Below, in pieces: positions 34,074 through 41,875 of a stretch of DNA of 64,000 nucleotides. Below the pieces are notes generated by a model. It was not told where the DNA came from. It saw nothing but the letters and a program-made list of their open reading frames with translations, and searched no databases. Position 1 is the stretch's first letter; each line of letters starts with the position of its first letter. The stretch covers positions 62,001 through 126,000 of the forward strand of contig CAWATM010000009.1 in assembly GCA_963784895.1 (NCBI GenBank). The letters run 5' to 3'. Both the position numbers and the translations under genes were made by a program. Origin of the DNA: Gaiellasilicea sp963784895 (GTDB lineage: Bacteria; Actinomycetota; Thermoleophilia; Gaiellales; Gaiellaceae).

Positions 34074-34107
34074 TATCTGGGCGAGCTTCGGGAACGACGC
34101 CCGAGCG
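34074..34107 (+). repeat. Cassette-boundary repeat, copy 10 (diverged)
   Basis: Reads ATCTGGGCGAGC, then TTCGGGAACG, then ACGCCCGAGCG. It lies between the divergent VOC and GNAT genes. Confidence 0.7.
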
Positions 34108-34127
34108 CGTTAAGGTCGCCCACGTTC

Positions 34128-34976
34128 GTGCGACTCCAACCAGAGATCATCGCGGGTATGCAGCAGCTCGCCGTCGAACAGCGGCGGCTGCTCGGCTCGC
34201 GCGCTGCTTGGCATGTCGGGGACATTGCCTGGGGCCTCCGCCAGCACGAGGATCGCGAGAAGGAGTGGAAGATCCGTCTCTGGGTCGTCGACGGCGGTGT
34301 CGTCGCCTGGTCGTGGCTGAAGCAGGATGGCCGCGATGCGCTCGAACACGACGTGCATCCGGAGCATCTGCAGCTGCTCGACGAAATCCTTGCCGAACCG
34401 GCGGCGCGCGTGGCGTTCGCGTTCGAAGATGACGCGGAACGGCGAGCAGCGCTGGTGCGGCACGGTTTCACGCACGCGGGAACGCCGATGCACTACCTGG
34501 TGCGCGACCTTGCGGAATCCCCCGAGGTGCCTGTGCTACCGAAAGGCTTCCGCTATCGCACGGTGCGTACCGAAGACATCCCTGAACGGGTCTCGATCCA
34601 TCGCGAGGTATGGACGCGCCCCGGCAGACCGTCGCGCTTCACCGAGTCGAGCTTCGCCCAGGTTCGGGCGGAGTGGCCGTATCGCGAGTCGCTCGATTGC
34701 GTGGTCGAGGCCCCAGACGGGCGCCTCGTCGCCTACTGCCTCTGCTGGCCCGACGACGAGAATCGAGTCGGAGAATTCGAGCCGGTCGGCGTCCGGGAAG
34801 CGTTTCGCCGCCGCGGCCTCGGCCGCGCGGTCTGCAGCTTCGCGCTGCGGCGCTTGCACGAGGAAGGCGGGCGCCAGGCGATCGTCTACTGCGCCGACGA
34901 GGTCGCTTGCGCCCTCTACGAGTCACTCGGTTTCCGAAAACACGCTTCGCTCATCGAGTACGCCCGCGCCCGCTGA
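34128..34976 (+). CDS. Two-domain GNAT acetyltransferase
   Basis: A 282-residue protein. The C-terminal half is a canonical GNAT domain: VVEAPDGRLVAYCLCWPD, EPVGVREAFRRRGLGRAVCS (acetyl-CoA loop RRRGLG) and YESLGFRKHASLIEY. The N-terminal half is a weaker GNAT-like domain (WKIRLWVVDGGVVAWSWLKQ, AALVRHGFTHAGTPMHYLV), an arrangement seen in mycothiol synthase and related enzymes. GTG 34128 is the best start by length. Confidence 0.75.
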   Translation: MRLQPEIIAGMQQLAVEQRRLLGSRAAWHVGDIAWGLRQHEDREKEWKIRLWVVDGGVVAWSWLKQDGRDALEHDVHPEHLQLLDEILAEPAARVAFAFEDDAERRAALVRHGFTHAGTPMHYLVRDLAESPEVPVLPKGFRYRTVRTEDIPERVSIHREVWTRPGRPSRFTESSFAQVRAEWPYRESLDCVVEAPDGRLVAYCLCWPDDENRVGEFEPVGVREAFRRRGLGRAVCSFALRRLHEEGGRQAIVYCADEVACALYESLGFRKHASLIEYARAR

Positions 34977-34989
34977 AATCCTGAGACGT

Positions 34990-35024
34990 CGCTTGGGCCA
35001 GCGTTCGGGAATGTCCCCTGAGCG
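34990..35024 (+). repeat. Cassette-boundary repeat, copy 11
   Basis: Reads CGCTTGGGCCAGCG, then TTCGGGAATG, then TCCCCTGAGCG. It is the copy closest to consensus and lies between the convergent GNAT and retropepsin-like genes. Confidence 0.85.
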
Positions 35025-35042
35025 GGTACGTGGGCAGATGGT

Positions 35043-35855
35043 TTAACGAGTGGGCATCGCGGCGGCGATGTAGAGCTGGCGACGTGGATAGTCGAGCGTG
35101 AGTACGGTGTGCTGGAGGAATCCGTTGCCGAGATTTCCGAGCGCGCGGGTCGGATCCCCGTGCGGCCGCGGCAGGAAGACCGTGGCAACCGGACTGAGCT
35201 GAACGTCGCCGAGCACGAGCGAGTCGACTACGCCGTGGTGTGCGTCGATGTGGCCGCGCGCACCCGTGAATGCCCGCGGCGTTGCGGTGGCGAGCGCGTC
35301 AGCAAGCCCGAGCATCTCGACCGATTCCAAGTAGATCCCGAGCGTCAGGCTTGAGCCTGTGTCGAGCATGAGCGGCACGCTCGCAGTGTTCACCTGCACA
35401 GTGACGACCGGAGTGAGGTCGGTGGCGCCCTCGATGCCAGCACGCACGCCACCTTCGAACCCGAGAGGGTCAAGGCGGACCCGCCGATTCGGGTAGTCGA
35501 TCTGTACCACTCGGCCCTCGAAGAAGCTCTGTCCGAGGATCGCGTGCAGCGGCTGGTTCAGCTTCGAACCGAGTCGCGAGAGATCGAAGGCGACCGCGTC
35601 GATGTCGCCGACCTCGAGCTCGCCGAGCCGCACGTCCGGAAGTTCCGAGGGGTAGAAGCTGGCGGTCTCACTTCCTTGACCAGCTGCCGCGCCCGGCAGA
35701 TCATCGCTCACTCGCAGGCCTAGCTCGCGCGCGAGCGTCAGGTCCACAACCGATGGTGCGACCGCCGTATCGAGCAAGCAAGCAAACGGTCCGCGGCCGC
35801 CGATCTTGATCCCAACGACAACCTGATTCTCGACGAGATCGAATGGAACAACCAT
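35043..35855 (-). CDS. Retropepsin-like aspartyl protease, two-lobed
   Basis: A 270-residue protein with two similar lobes. Lobe 2 has the classical LMLDTGSSLTLGIYL; lobe 1 has CLLDTAVAPSVVDL, where DTG has become DTA. Both are preceded by a strand and followed by hydrophobic turns (LGQSFFEGRVVQIDYP, LGNGFLQHTVLTLDYP) typical of clan AA. If active, it is a cytosolic aspartic peptidase, because no signal peptide is present. ATG 35855 is preferred: TAGAGT lies seven bases upstream, overlapping an in-frame GTG at 35864. Confidence 0.75.
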   Translation of the reverse strand: MVVPFDLVENQVVVGIKIGGRGPFACLLDTAVAPSVVDLTLARELGLRVSDDLPGAAAGQGSETASFYPSELPDVRLGELEVGDIDAVAFDLSRLGSKLNQPLHAILGQSFFEGRVVQIDYPNRRVRLDPLGFEGGVRAGIEGATDLTPVVTVQVNTASVPLMLDTGSSLTLGIYLESVEMLGLADALATATPRAFTGARGHIDAHHGVVDSLVLGDVQLSPVATVFLPRPHGDPTRALGNLGNGFLQHTVLTLDYPRRQLYIAAAMPTR

Positions 35856-35883
35856 CGCCGTCACTCTAGAGTCGCCTCACTCA

Positions 35884-35909
35884 GCTTGGGCCAGCCGACA
35901 GTCCGAGCG
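35884..35909 (+). repeat. Cassette-boundary repeat, copy 12a (partial)
   Basis: Reads GCTTGGGCCAGC followed by diverged sequence ending TCCGAGCG. It is the first of two truncated copies in tandem beyond the retropepsin-like gene. Confidence 0.55.
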
Positions 35910-35918
35910 AGATCCACT

Positions 35919-35945
35919 CGCCTGGGCCAGCGTCCTCTCGCCCGA
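35919..35945 (+). repeat. Cassette-boundary repeat, copy 12b (partial)
   Basis: Reads CGCCTGGGCCAGCGT, then TCTCGCCCGA. It is the last copy, 118 bp before the end of the SRPBCC gene, and marks the right edge of the block. Confidence 0.55.
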
Positions 35946-36062
35946 CGCGGGCCAACTTGTACGACCGGGCCAGTCGTGGCGGCCCACTCTTCGCTGCGTC
36001 CACGCCGCCTCGGCGAGACGGCGCTCCACGTGCTGCCCTCGCCCGCGAACGGGGCGGCGGTC

Positions 36063-36512
36063 TCAGGCCCTCTTCGACGCCGTCTCGACGTAGGGTGCCA
36101 GCACGGCGTCCCAGCCGCGACTGTAGCCCTGAAACTCTGGGGTCGCGTCGGGGACGCGCTCCCACCCGCGGTGCTCGAGCTCCACCCGCGATCCCGGCCC
36201 CTCTGGGGAGAAGCGTACTTCCACCTCGGTGCCGGAGACCTTGCCGATGAGCCACTCCATCGCGAGACGATGCGGCGGTTCCCAGGCCGTGATCCGGGCC
36301 CATTCGGCCGTGCCTTCGTCGGTCACCTCGTACAGCAGCCCGCCGACCTGGGGGTCGAAGAGGACGTCGGTGACCTTCTCGTGCGCGTACGAGTGCGTTT
36401 CCGTCGGCCACCACGAGGAGACGCGTGTCGTGAAGAGCTGGAACGCCTCCTCGGGTGGGAAGTCCACGAGCACGGTCTTGCGAATTGCCTCCGCTGTCAT
36501 GGCGTTGCTCAT
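36063..36512 (-). CDS. SRPBCC/AHSA1-like START-fold protein
   Basis: A 149-residue protein with the AHSA1 pattern IRKTVLVDFPPEEAFQLFTT, SSWWPTETHS, GGLLYEVTDEGTAEWARITA and VEVRFSPEGPGSRVELEHRG. It binds small hydrophobic ligands in known folds; function unassigned. ATG 36512 overlaps the ArsR stop (ATGA). ArsR-SRPBCC pairs are common in actinobacteria, where the repressor controls both genes. Confidence 0.85.
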   Translation of the reverse strand: MSNAMTAEAIRKTVLVDFPPEEAFQLFTTRVSSWWPTETHSYAHEKVTDVLFDPQVGGLLYEVTDEGTAEWARITAWEPPHRLAMEWLIGKVSGTEVEVRFSPEGPGSRVELEHRGWERVPDATPEFQGYSRGWDAVLAPYVETASKRA

Positions 36513-36817
36513 CCTGTCTCCTTTCGCGCCGCCGCGGCGAACCGCTCGAGCGCCTCGTCCCAGAAGCTGTCGAAGTACGCTCGAATCCCGGCCAGTCCGT
36601 CCGGATCGACGCCGTAGATGCGCCGTGTGCCCTCCTTGCGGTCGATCACGAGACCTGCGTCCTTGAGCACACGCAGGTGCTGCGAGACGGCGGGCCGGCT
36701 CACGGGCATGCGTGCCGCCAGCTCCCCGACGGACTGAGGGCCGTTCTTCAGCGCGTCGAAGATCTGGCGCCGAGTCCAGTCGCCCAGTGCATTGAGGACT
36801 ATTCCGTTCGTACTCAC
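36509..36817 (-). CDS. ArsR-family transcriptional repressor
   Basis: A 102-residue winged-helix protein: ALGDWTRRQIFDALKNGPQS, VGELAARMPVSRPAVSQHLR (recognition helix) and LVIDRKEGTRRIYGVDPDGL. No metal-binding ELCVCDL motif is present, so it is not a classical metal sensor. GTG 36817 has TACTTA six bases upstream, and that -10 is embedded in a palindrome, consistent with self-repression. Confidence 0.9.
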   Translation of the reverse strand: MSTNGIVLNALGDWTRRQIFDALKNGPQSVGELAARMPVSRPAVSQHLRVLKDAGLVIDRKEGTRRIYGVDPDGLAGIRAYFDSFWDEALERFAAAARKETG

Positions 36818-36821
36818 TAAC

Positions 36822-36839
36822 CGTAAGTATGAACTTACG
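36822..36839. promoter_or_regulatory. Palindromic operator of the ArsR/SRPBCC operon
   Basis: CGTAAGT and ACTTACG, seven-base perfect arms around ATGA, five bases upstream of the GTG start. The presumed -10 (TACTTA, minus strand) lies within it, so repressor binding would block RNA polymerase directly. Confidence 0.7.
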
Positions 36840-36850
36840 AGGGTCTCTTG

Positions 36851-38428
36851 TCAACCGTTCCAGCGGTTGGTGATCGGCGTTCGCCGGTCGCGACCGAATG
36901 CCTTCGGGCGCAGCTTCACCCCCGGCGGCGCCTGCCGGCGCTTGTACTCGGCTCGGTCGATCAACGCCAGCGCCCGCTCGACGACCCCGCGATCGTGACC
37001 TCCGGCGAGGAGCTCCTCGCGCGAGCGGTCGAGCTCGACGTACGCCTCGAGCACGCGGTCGAGGTCGGGGTACGCCGGCAGCGAGTCCTCGTCGCGCTGG
37101 TCGGCGCGGAGCTCCGCCGAGGGCGGCCGGTCGATGATCGAGACCGGGATCAGCGCCCGCCCCGCGCGCTCGTTCAGGTACCGCGCGAGCCGGAAGACGT
37201 CCGTCTTGTAGACGTCTTTGATCAGCGCGAACCCGCCCGCGAGGTCGCCGTAGAGCGTCGAGTAGCCGACCGACAGCTCCGACTTGTTCCCGGTTGCGAG
37301 GACGAGCCAGCCGTGCTCGTTCGAGAGCGACATCAGCGTCATCCCGCGGACGCGGGCCTGGAGGTTCTCGGCGGCGAGCCCCGCCGTCCCGACGCCGGCG
37401 TCGTGGAAGGCGCCGACCATCGTCTCGATCGGCAGCTCGCGAAAGTTGCAGCCGAGGTTCGCTGCGAGGCGCTGCGCGTCGGTCTGGGTGCCCTCCGACG
37501 AGAAGCGGGACGGCATCGAGACGCAGTGCACTCGCTCCGGCCCGAGTGCCTCGACGGCGAGCGCCGCCACGAGCGCGGAGTCGATCCCGCCCGAGAGCCC
37601 GAGCACCACGTCGCCGAAGCCGTTCTTGCCGACGTAATCGCGGAGCGCGAGCACGAGCGCCGTCCGCATCTGCTCGAGCTCGGAGGCGAACGGCGTCAGT
37701 TCACCTCCCGCCTCGAGCTCGACGACGAGCAGGTGCTCGGCGAAGCCCGGAGCACGTGCGACGACGTCGCCGCCCGCGGCGATGACGGCGGAGTGGCCGT
37801 CGAAGACGAGCTCGTCCTGGCCGCCGACAAGGTTGCAGAAGACGAGTGGGAGGCTGTTGTCGCGGGCTCTTGTCGCCAGCATCGCCTCGCGGCTCTCCGC
37901 CTTGCCAACGTGGAAGGGCGATGCCGAGAGGTTGACGAGCACCTCGGCGCCGGCTGCGGCGAGGTCGGCTGACGGACCCGGCTGCCAGACGTCCTCGCAG
38001 ACGGTCAAACCGACGCGCATGTCCCGGAGCGGCACGACGAGCCCGGCGGTGCCCGGCTCGAAGTAGCGCTCTTCGTCGAAGACGCCGTAGTTGGGTAGCA
38101 GCCGTTTGCGGTAGAGCGTGTGCAGCTCGCCGTCGACGCAGACGGCGCACGCGTTCGCGAGCCCCTCCGCGAACGACCACGGCGTCCCGACGAGCGCGAC
38201 GAGCCCGTCCGTCGCCGCCGCGATCTGGCGTGTCGACTGCTCCGCTGCGCGCACGAACGCGGGGCGGAGCAGCAGATCCTCGGGCGGATAGCCGGTGACG
38301 GCCAGCTCCGGGAAGACGACGAGCTCGGCGCTCTCCGCTCGCGCGTCCGCGAGAGCAGCGAGAATACGCTCGCGGTTGCCCTCCAGGTCGCCGACGACCG
38401 CGTTGATCTGGGCGAGTGCGAGCCGCAT
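36851..38428 (-). CDS. nadE: Glutamine-dependent NAD+ synthetase
   Basis: A 525-residue two-domain enzyme. The N-terminal nitrilase-type glutaminase has the E-K-C triad in VVFPELAVTGYPPEDLL, LYRKRLLPNYGVFDE and GLTVCEDVWQPG. The C-terminal NAD synthetase has the P-loop GLSGGIDSALVAALA and ATGNKSELSVGYSTLYGDLA. It makes NAD+ from deamido-NAD+ with glutamine as nitrogen donor. TAGGAT lies eight bases before ATG 38428. Confidence 0.95.
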   Translation of the reverse strand: MRLALAQINAVVGDLEGNRERILAALADARAESAELVVFPELAVTGYPPEDLLLRPAFVRAAEQSTRQIAAATDGLVALVGTPWSFAEGLANACAVCVDGELHTLYRKRLLPNYGVFDEERYFEPGTAGLVVPLRDMRVGLTVCEDVWQPGPSADLAAAGAEVLVNLSASPFHVGKAESREAMLATRARDNSLPLVFCNLVGGQDELVFDGHSAVIAAGGDVVARAPGFAEHLLVVELEAGGELTPFASELEQMRTALVLALRDYVGKNGFGDVVLGLSGGIDSALVAALAVEALGPERVHCVSMPSRFSSEGTQTDAQRLAANLGCNFRELPIETMVGAFHDAGVGTAGLAAENLQARVRGMTLMSLSNEHGWLVLATGNKSELSVGYSTLYGDLAGGFALIKDVYKTDVFRLARYLNERAGRALIPVSIIDRPPSAELRADQRDEDSLPAYPDLDRVLEAYVELDRSREELLAGGHDRGVVERALALIDRAEYKRRQAPPGVKLRPKAFGRDRRTPITNRWNG

Positions 38429-38447
38429 CGGACACGATCCTAGCGGT

Positions 38448-39134
38448 TTGCGACTCTCAGGCGAAAACACCCTCACGATCGCCCGCCGCTATCGCGGCCC
38501 GCTTCACTCCGGCAACGGCGGCTACACGGCGGGCCGGCTCGCCGCGTTCGTCGACGGCCCCGCGGAGGTGACGCTGCGCCTGCCGCCGCCGCTCGACCGC
38601 CCCCTGACCGTGGCCGAGGAGGATGGGCGCGTGCTCCTGCTCGACGGGGAGGCACTGATCGCCGAGGCCAGGCCGGGCGCTCCCGACGTCGAGGTGCCGA
38701 GGACGGTGACCTTCAGGGCGGCGGCGGAGGCCGCGACCCGCCACGTCCGCTTCGCCGGAGAGAACTTCTCCGAGTGCTTCTCCTGCGGCATTCGGCCGGA
38801 TGACGGCCTCTGTATCAATCCCGGCCCTGTGCCGGGCACCGAGGTCCACGCTGCGCCGTGGGTCACGCACGACGTCTCGCCCGAGGTGATCTGGGCAGCG
38901 ATCGACTGCTCCGGTGCGTACGCCGTCGGTGGGCCCGGCCGCGGCGAAGTCGTGCTCGGCCGGATGACGGCGGAGATCCGCGCGCTTCCGGCTGAGGGCG
39001 AGCGCTGCGTCGTGATCGCGTGGCCGCTCGGGGAGGACGGGCGCAAGCTCCATGCCGGCACGGCGCTGCTCGGCAAGGACAGCGAGGCGCTCGCCCTGGC
39101 GCGTCAGACCTGGATTCAGCCGAGGACGGGGTAA
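38448..39134 (+). CDS. Hotdog-fold thioesterase-like protein
   Basis: About 228 residues. The opening YRGPLHSGNGGYTAGRLAAF and the later WAAIDCSGAYAVGG resemble acyl-CoA thioesterase-like double hotdog proteins of actinobacteria. A cysteine pair, ENFSECFSCGIRPDDGL, is unusual and may bind metal. No ATG fits; TTG 38448 is proposed because it is the first start after the divergent nadE promoter, but this is uncertain. Confidence 0.6.
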   Translation: MRLSGENTLTIARRYRGPLHSGNGGYTAGRLAAFVDGPAEVTLRLPPPLDRPLTVAEEDGRVLLLDGEALIAEARPGAPDVEVPRTVTFRAAAEAATRHVRFAGENFSECFSCGIRPDDGLCINPGPVPGTEVHAAPWVTHDVSPEVIWAAIDCSGAYAVGGPGRGEVVLGRMTAEIRALPAEGERCVVIAWPLGEDGRKLHAGTALLGKDSEALALARQTWIQPRTG

Positions 39135-39214
39135 CGCGCGTGTGCGGCGCGAACTGCCGTGCTCGGTCGAGCGAACGTCGTCACCGCGGCCCCGGACGGA
39201 GCGCGACGTCAGCG

Positions 39215-39955
39215 TCAGGCCTCGCGGCGCAGCCGGATCGCGTTCAGGTCCTCGGCGAGGATCCGCTCGATCCGCTGCTCGAGCTCCTCGACCGGGTCGT
39301 GCTCGGCATGGATGTAGCGGCCCGAGAGCGCATCGAAGCGGCCGGACGCGAGCTCGCGGACGAGCCGCGGCGCCAGCTCCGGCGGCGTCCAGGGCGCGTC
39401 GTCGCCGAACCGGTCGGTCATCTCGGTGCGGACGAGCCCGGGGCTGATCACGAACACCTTCACGTTGTCGTCCTTGACCTGCTGGGCGAGGATCTCGCCA
39501 AAGCGGCCGACCGCGGCCTTGCTCGCGCCGTACGCGCCCGACGTCGAGTCCGGTAGGTACGAGGCGCCGCTGCCGGTGATCACGATCCGGCCGCCGCCGC
39601 GCTCGATCATCCCCGGCAGAGCGAGCCGGACGATGAGGTAGACCCCGAGCACGTTGACCTCGAGCACACGCCACCACTCGTCGACGTTCGTCTCCCAGGA
39701 CTCCTCCCAGAGTGCGACGCCGGCGTTTGCGACGAGCAGGTCGATGGGGCCCGCCTCGGCGAGCATCCGCTCGACGTCCGCGCGCTGCGAGACGTCGCCG
39801 ACCACGGCGCCCCCACCGATCTCCCCCGCGACCGCCTCCACCTGCGCGGACGTGCGGCCGGTGACGGTGACGTGCCAGCCGTTGGCCGCGAGCTCGCGCG
39901 CGATTCCGGCGCCGATCCCACGGCCGCCTCCGGTGACAAGCGCTCTAGACGGCAT
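39215..39955 (-). CDS. Short-chain dehydrogenase/reductase
   Basis: A 246-residue classical SDR: cofactor motif TGGGRGIGAGIA, NAG motif LVANAGVALWE and the active site with serine in VITGSGASYL and YGASKAAVG (YxxxK). NAD(P) use cannot be settled. It overlaps the acyl-CoA ligase stop by 11 bases on the same strand, so the two are co-translated. The substrate is unknown. Confidence 0.85.
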   Translation of the reverse strand: MPSRALVTGGGRGIGAGIARELAANGWHVTVTGRTSAQVEAVAGEIGGGAVVGDVSQRADVERMLAEAGPIDLLVANAGVALWEESWETNVDEWWRVLEVNVLGVYLIVRLALPGMIERGGGRIVITGSGASYLPDSTSGAYGASKAAVGRFGEILAQQVKDDNVKVFVISPGLVRTEMTDRFGDDAPWTPPELAPRLVRELASGRFDALSGRYIHAEHDPVEELEQRIERILAEDLNAIRLRREA

Positions 39956-41837
39956 CCGCGATCTCCTCCAGGGTCTCGGGGTTCTCCAGGGTCGAGAGAT
40001 CGCCGGGATCCTCGCCGAGCGCCTTTGCGCGGACGGCGCGCCTGACGATCTTTGCCGAGCGCGTCTTCGGCAACGCCGAGACGAAGAGGACGCGCTCGGG
40101 CGCGAACGCCTTCCCGAGCGCGCCCGCGACGGCAGCCTTGATCCCGTCGGCATCCTCCTCGGCGCCGGGCTTCAGCGCGACGAAGATCCACGCCACCTCG
40201 CCCTTCACCTCATGCGGGACGCCAATCGCCGCCGCCTCGGCGACCGAGGGATGGTCGAGCGCGGCCGACTCGAGCTCGGCCGGCCCGATCCGCTTGCCGG
40301 CGAGGTTGAGCGTGTCGTCGGAGCGGCCGTGCAGGAACCAGTAGCCGTCCTCGTCGACCGAGGCCCAGTCGCCGTGCGTCCACACGCCCGGGAAGCGCCG
40401 CCAGTAGGTCTCGAGGTACCGCTCGTCGTCGCCCCAGACGCCGCGCGTCATCCCGGGCCAGGCGCGCGTGCAGACGAGCTCTCCGACCTCCCCGCGGAGC
40501 GGCTTGCCCTCGGGCGAGTAGACGTCCATGGCCTGGCCGAGCGCGGGGAAGCCGAGCGAGACCGGCTTCGTCGGCTCGGTCAGCGCGACGGAGAGGAAGC
40601 ACGCTCCGACCTCGGTCCCGCCGGAGATGTTGACGATCGGGATCTGCCCGCCGCCTGCCACGTGCTCGTTCAGCCAGTCGTACGGCCCGGCGTTCCAGGG
40701 CTCGCCGGTCGTCGTGATCGCCCGCAGCGACGAGAGATCCTGTGCGGGCACGCCCTTCGGGATCAGCGCCCGGATCAGCGTCGGCGAGACGCCGAGCATC
40801 GTCACGCGCTCCTCCTCGATCAGCCGCCAGAGCCGGTCGCCGGGCCGGTCGGGCGCGCCCTCCATGTAGATCACGGCGGCGCCGAGCGAGCCGGCGCCCA
40901 CCACCGTCCACGGTCCCATGATCCAGCCCATGTCCGTGGCGAAGAGCACGCGGTCACCGGCGCGGATGTCCGCCTGGTACGCCGCCTCCCGGGCGATCGA
41001 GAGGAGGAAGCCGCCGTGCACGTGCAGCGCGCCCTTCGGCCGGCCGGTCGTGCCGGACGTGTACGCGAGGAGATACGGATGCTCCGCCTCGACCTCGAGC
41101 GGCTTCAGCTCACCCGGCCCGAGCTCGACACTCCAGGTTCTCTCGGCGCGCGACCACTCGACGACCTGCTCGACGCTCGGCGACTCGCGCAGCGCCTCCT
41201 CGATCGTGTCGCGCATCGGCACGCGCGTCCCCCGGCGCAACGAGTAGTCGGCCGTGATCACGGCCTTCGCGCCGGAGTCCTGCAGGCGCTGGACGACGGC
41301 GGGGGCGGCGAAGCCGGAGAAGATCGGCACCTGCACGGCGCCGATGTGCGCACACGCATGGGAGGCGACAGCGGCCTCGGGCGCCATCGGCAGATAGATC
41401 GCGACCCGGTCGCCGGCGGCGACGCCGAGTGCGACGAGCGCCTCGGCGAGCCGCGTCACCTGCTCGGAGAGCGCAGCGAACGTCCACTCGGCGCGGAGCC
41501 CGTCCTCGGTCCGGAAGACGGCCGCGACCGCGTCGGGCGTGCGCTTCGCCCAGGCATGCACGCAGGCCTGGGCGACGTTCAGCCGTGTGCCCTCGAACCA
41601 GGTCGTCCACTCGATCCCGCGCGAGTCGTCGAGCACTCGATCCCAGGGCCGCGCGAGCGCGAGGTCGAGGTCCGCGGCGACGGCGCGCCAGAAGCGGTCC
41701 GGCTCCTCGACCGAGACGCGGTGCAGCGAGGCGTAGCCGTCGCAGCCGAGCGAATGGGCCAGCCGGGTGACGTTCGCGGACGCCAGCTGCTCCGGCGACG
41801 GCGTCCAGGCGAACTTGACATTTGCGTTAGCAATCAC
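39945..41837 (-). CDS. Acyl-CoA synthetase (acetyl-CoA synthetase-like)
   Basis: A 630-residue ANL ligase. An ACS-type N-terminal region (GIEWTTWFEGTRLNVAQACV) is followed by LLAYTSGTTGRPKGALHVHG, ATDMGWIMGPW, ITTTGEPWNAGPYDWL and GRSDDTLNLAGKRIGPAE. The terminal lysine motif is LPKTRSAKIVRR. It would activate a short acid with ATP and CoA. Divergent from the MFS/TetR operon, with GTG 41837 inside a palindrome, so the TetR protein may control it too. Confidence 0.85.
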   Translation of the reverse strand: MIANANVKFAWTPSPEQLASANVTRLAHSLGCDGYASLHRVSVEEPDRFWRAVAADLDLALARPWDRVLDDSRGIEWTTWFEGTRLNVAQACVHAWAKRTPDAVAAVFRTEDGLRAEWTFAALSEQVTRLAEALVALGVAAGDRVAIYLPMAPEAAVASHACAHIGAVQVPIFSGFAAPAVVQRLQDSGAKAVITADYSLRRGTRVPMRDTIEEALRESPSVEQVVEWSRAERTWSVELGPGELKPLEVEAEHPYLLAYTSGTTGRPKGALHVHGGFLLSIAREAAYQADIRAGDRVLFATDMGWIMGPWTVVGAGSLGAAVIYMEGAPDRPGDRLWRLIEEERVTMLGVSPTLIRALIPKGVPAQDLSSLRAITTTGEPWNAGPYDWLNEHVAGGGQIPIVNISGGTEVGACFLSVALTEPTKPVSLGFPALGQAMDVYSPEGKPLRGEVGELVCTRAWPGMTRGVWGDDERYLETYWRRFPGVWTHGDWASVDEDGYWFLHGRSDDTLNLAGKRIGPAELESAALDHPSVAEAAAIGVPHEVKGEVAWIFVALKPGAEEDADGIKAAVAGALGKAFAPERVLFVSALPKTRSAKIVRRAVRAKALGEDPGDLSTLENPETLEEIADAV

Positions 41838-41856
41838 TAACTTAGCGCCCGCTAAC
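41826..41856. promoter_or_regulatory. Two adjacent palindromic operators between ligase and MFS/TetR genes
   Basis: Site 1: GTTAG (41826-41830) and CTAAC (41837-41841). Site 2: TTAGCG (41842-41847) and CGCTAA (41850-41855) around CC. Both share the half-site TTAG and abut each other in the 38-bp gap between divergent genes. A TetR-family regulator encoded in the operon is the likely ligand. Confidence 0.65.
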
Positions 41857-41875
41857 GTCGCGTGAAGGGGCTCTC

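Noticed and set aside
26720..35945. Canonical integron attC sites
   Set aside because: The repeats lack a conserved GTTRRRY or RYYYAAC core (variants include GTCCGGG, GTGCGGG and GCTTCGGG) and no integrase is in the window, so I call them cassette-boundary repeats of unknown type.
39654..41840. A 728-residue plus-strand open frame
   Set aside because: Antisense shadow of the acyl-CoA synthetase and SDR; the minus-strand frames carry all expected motifs.
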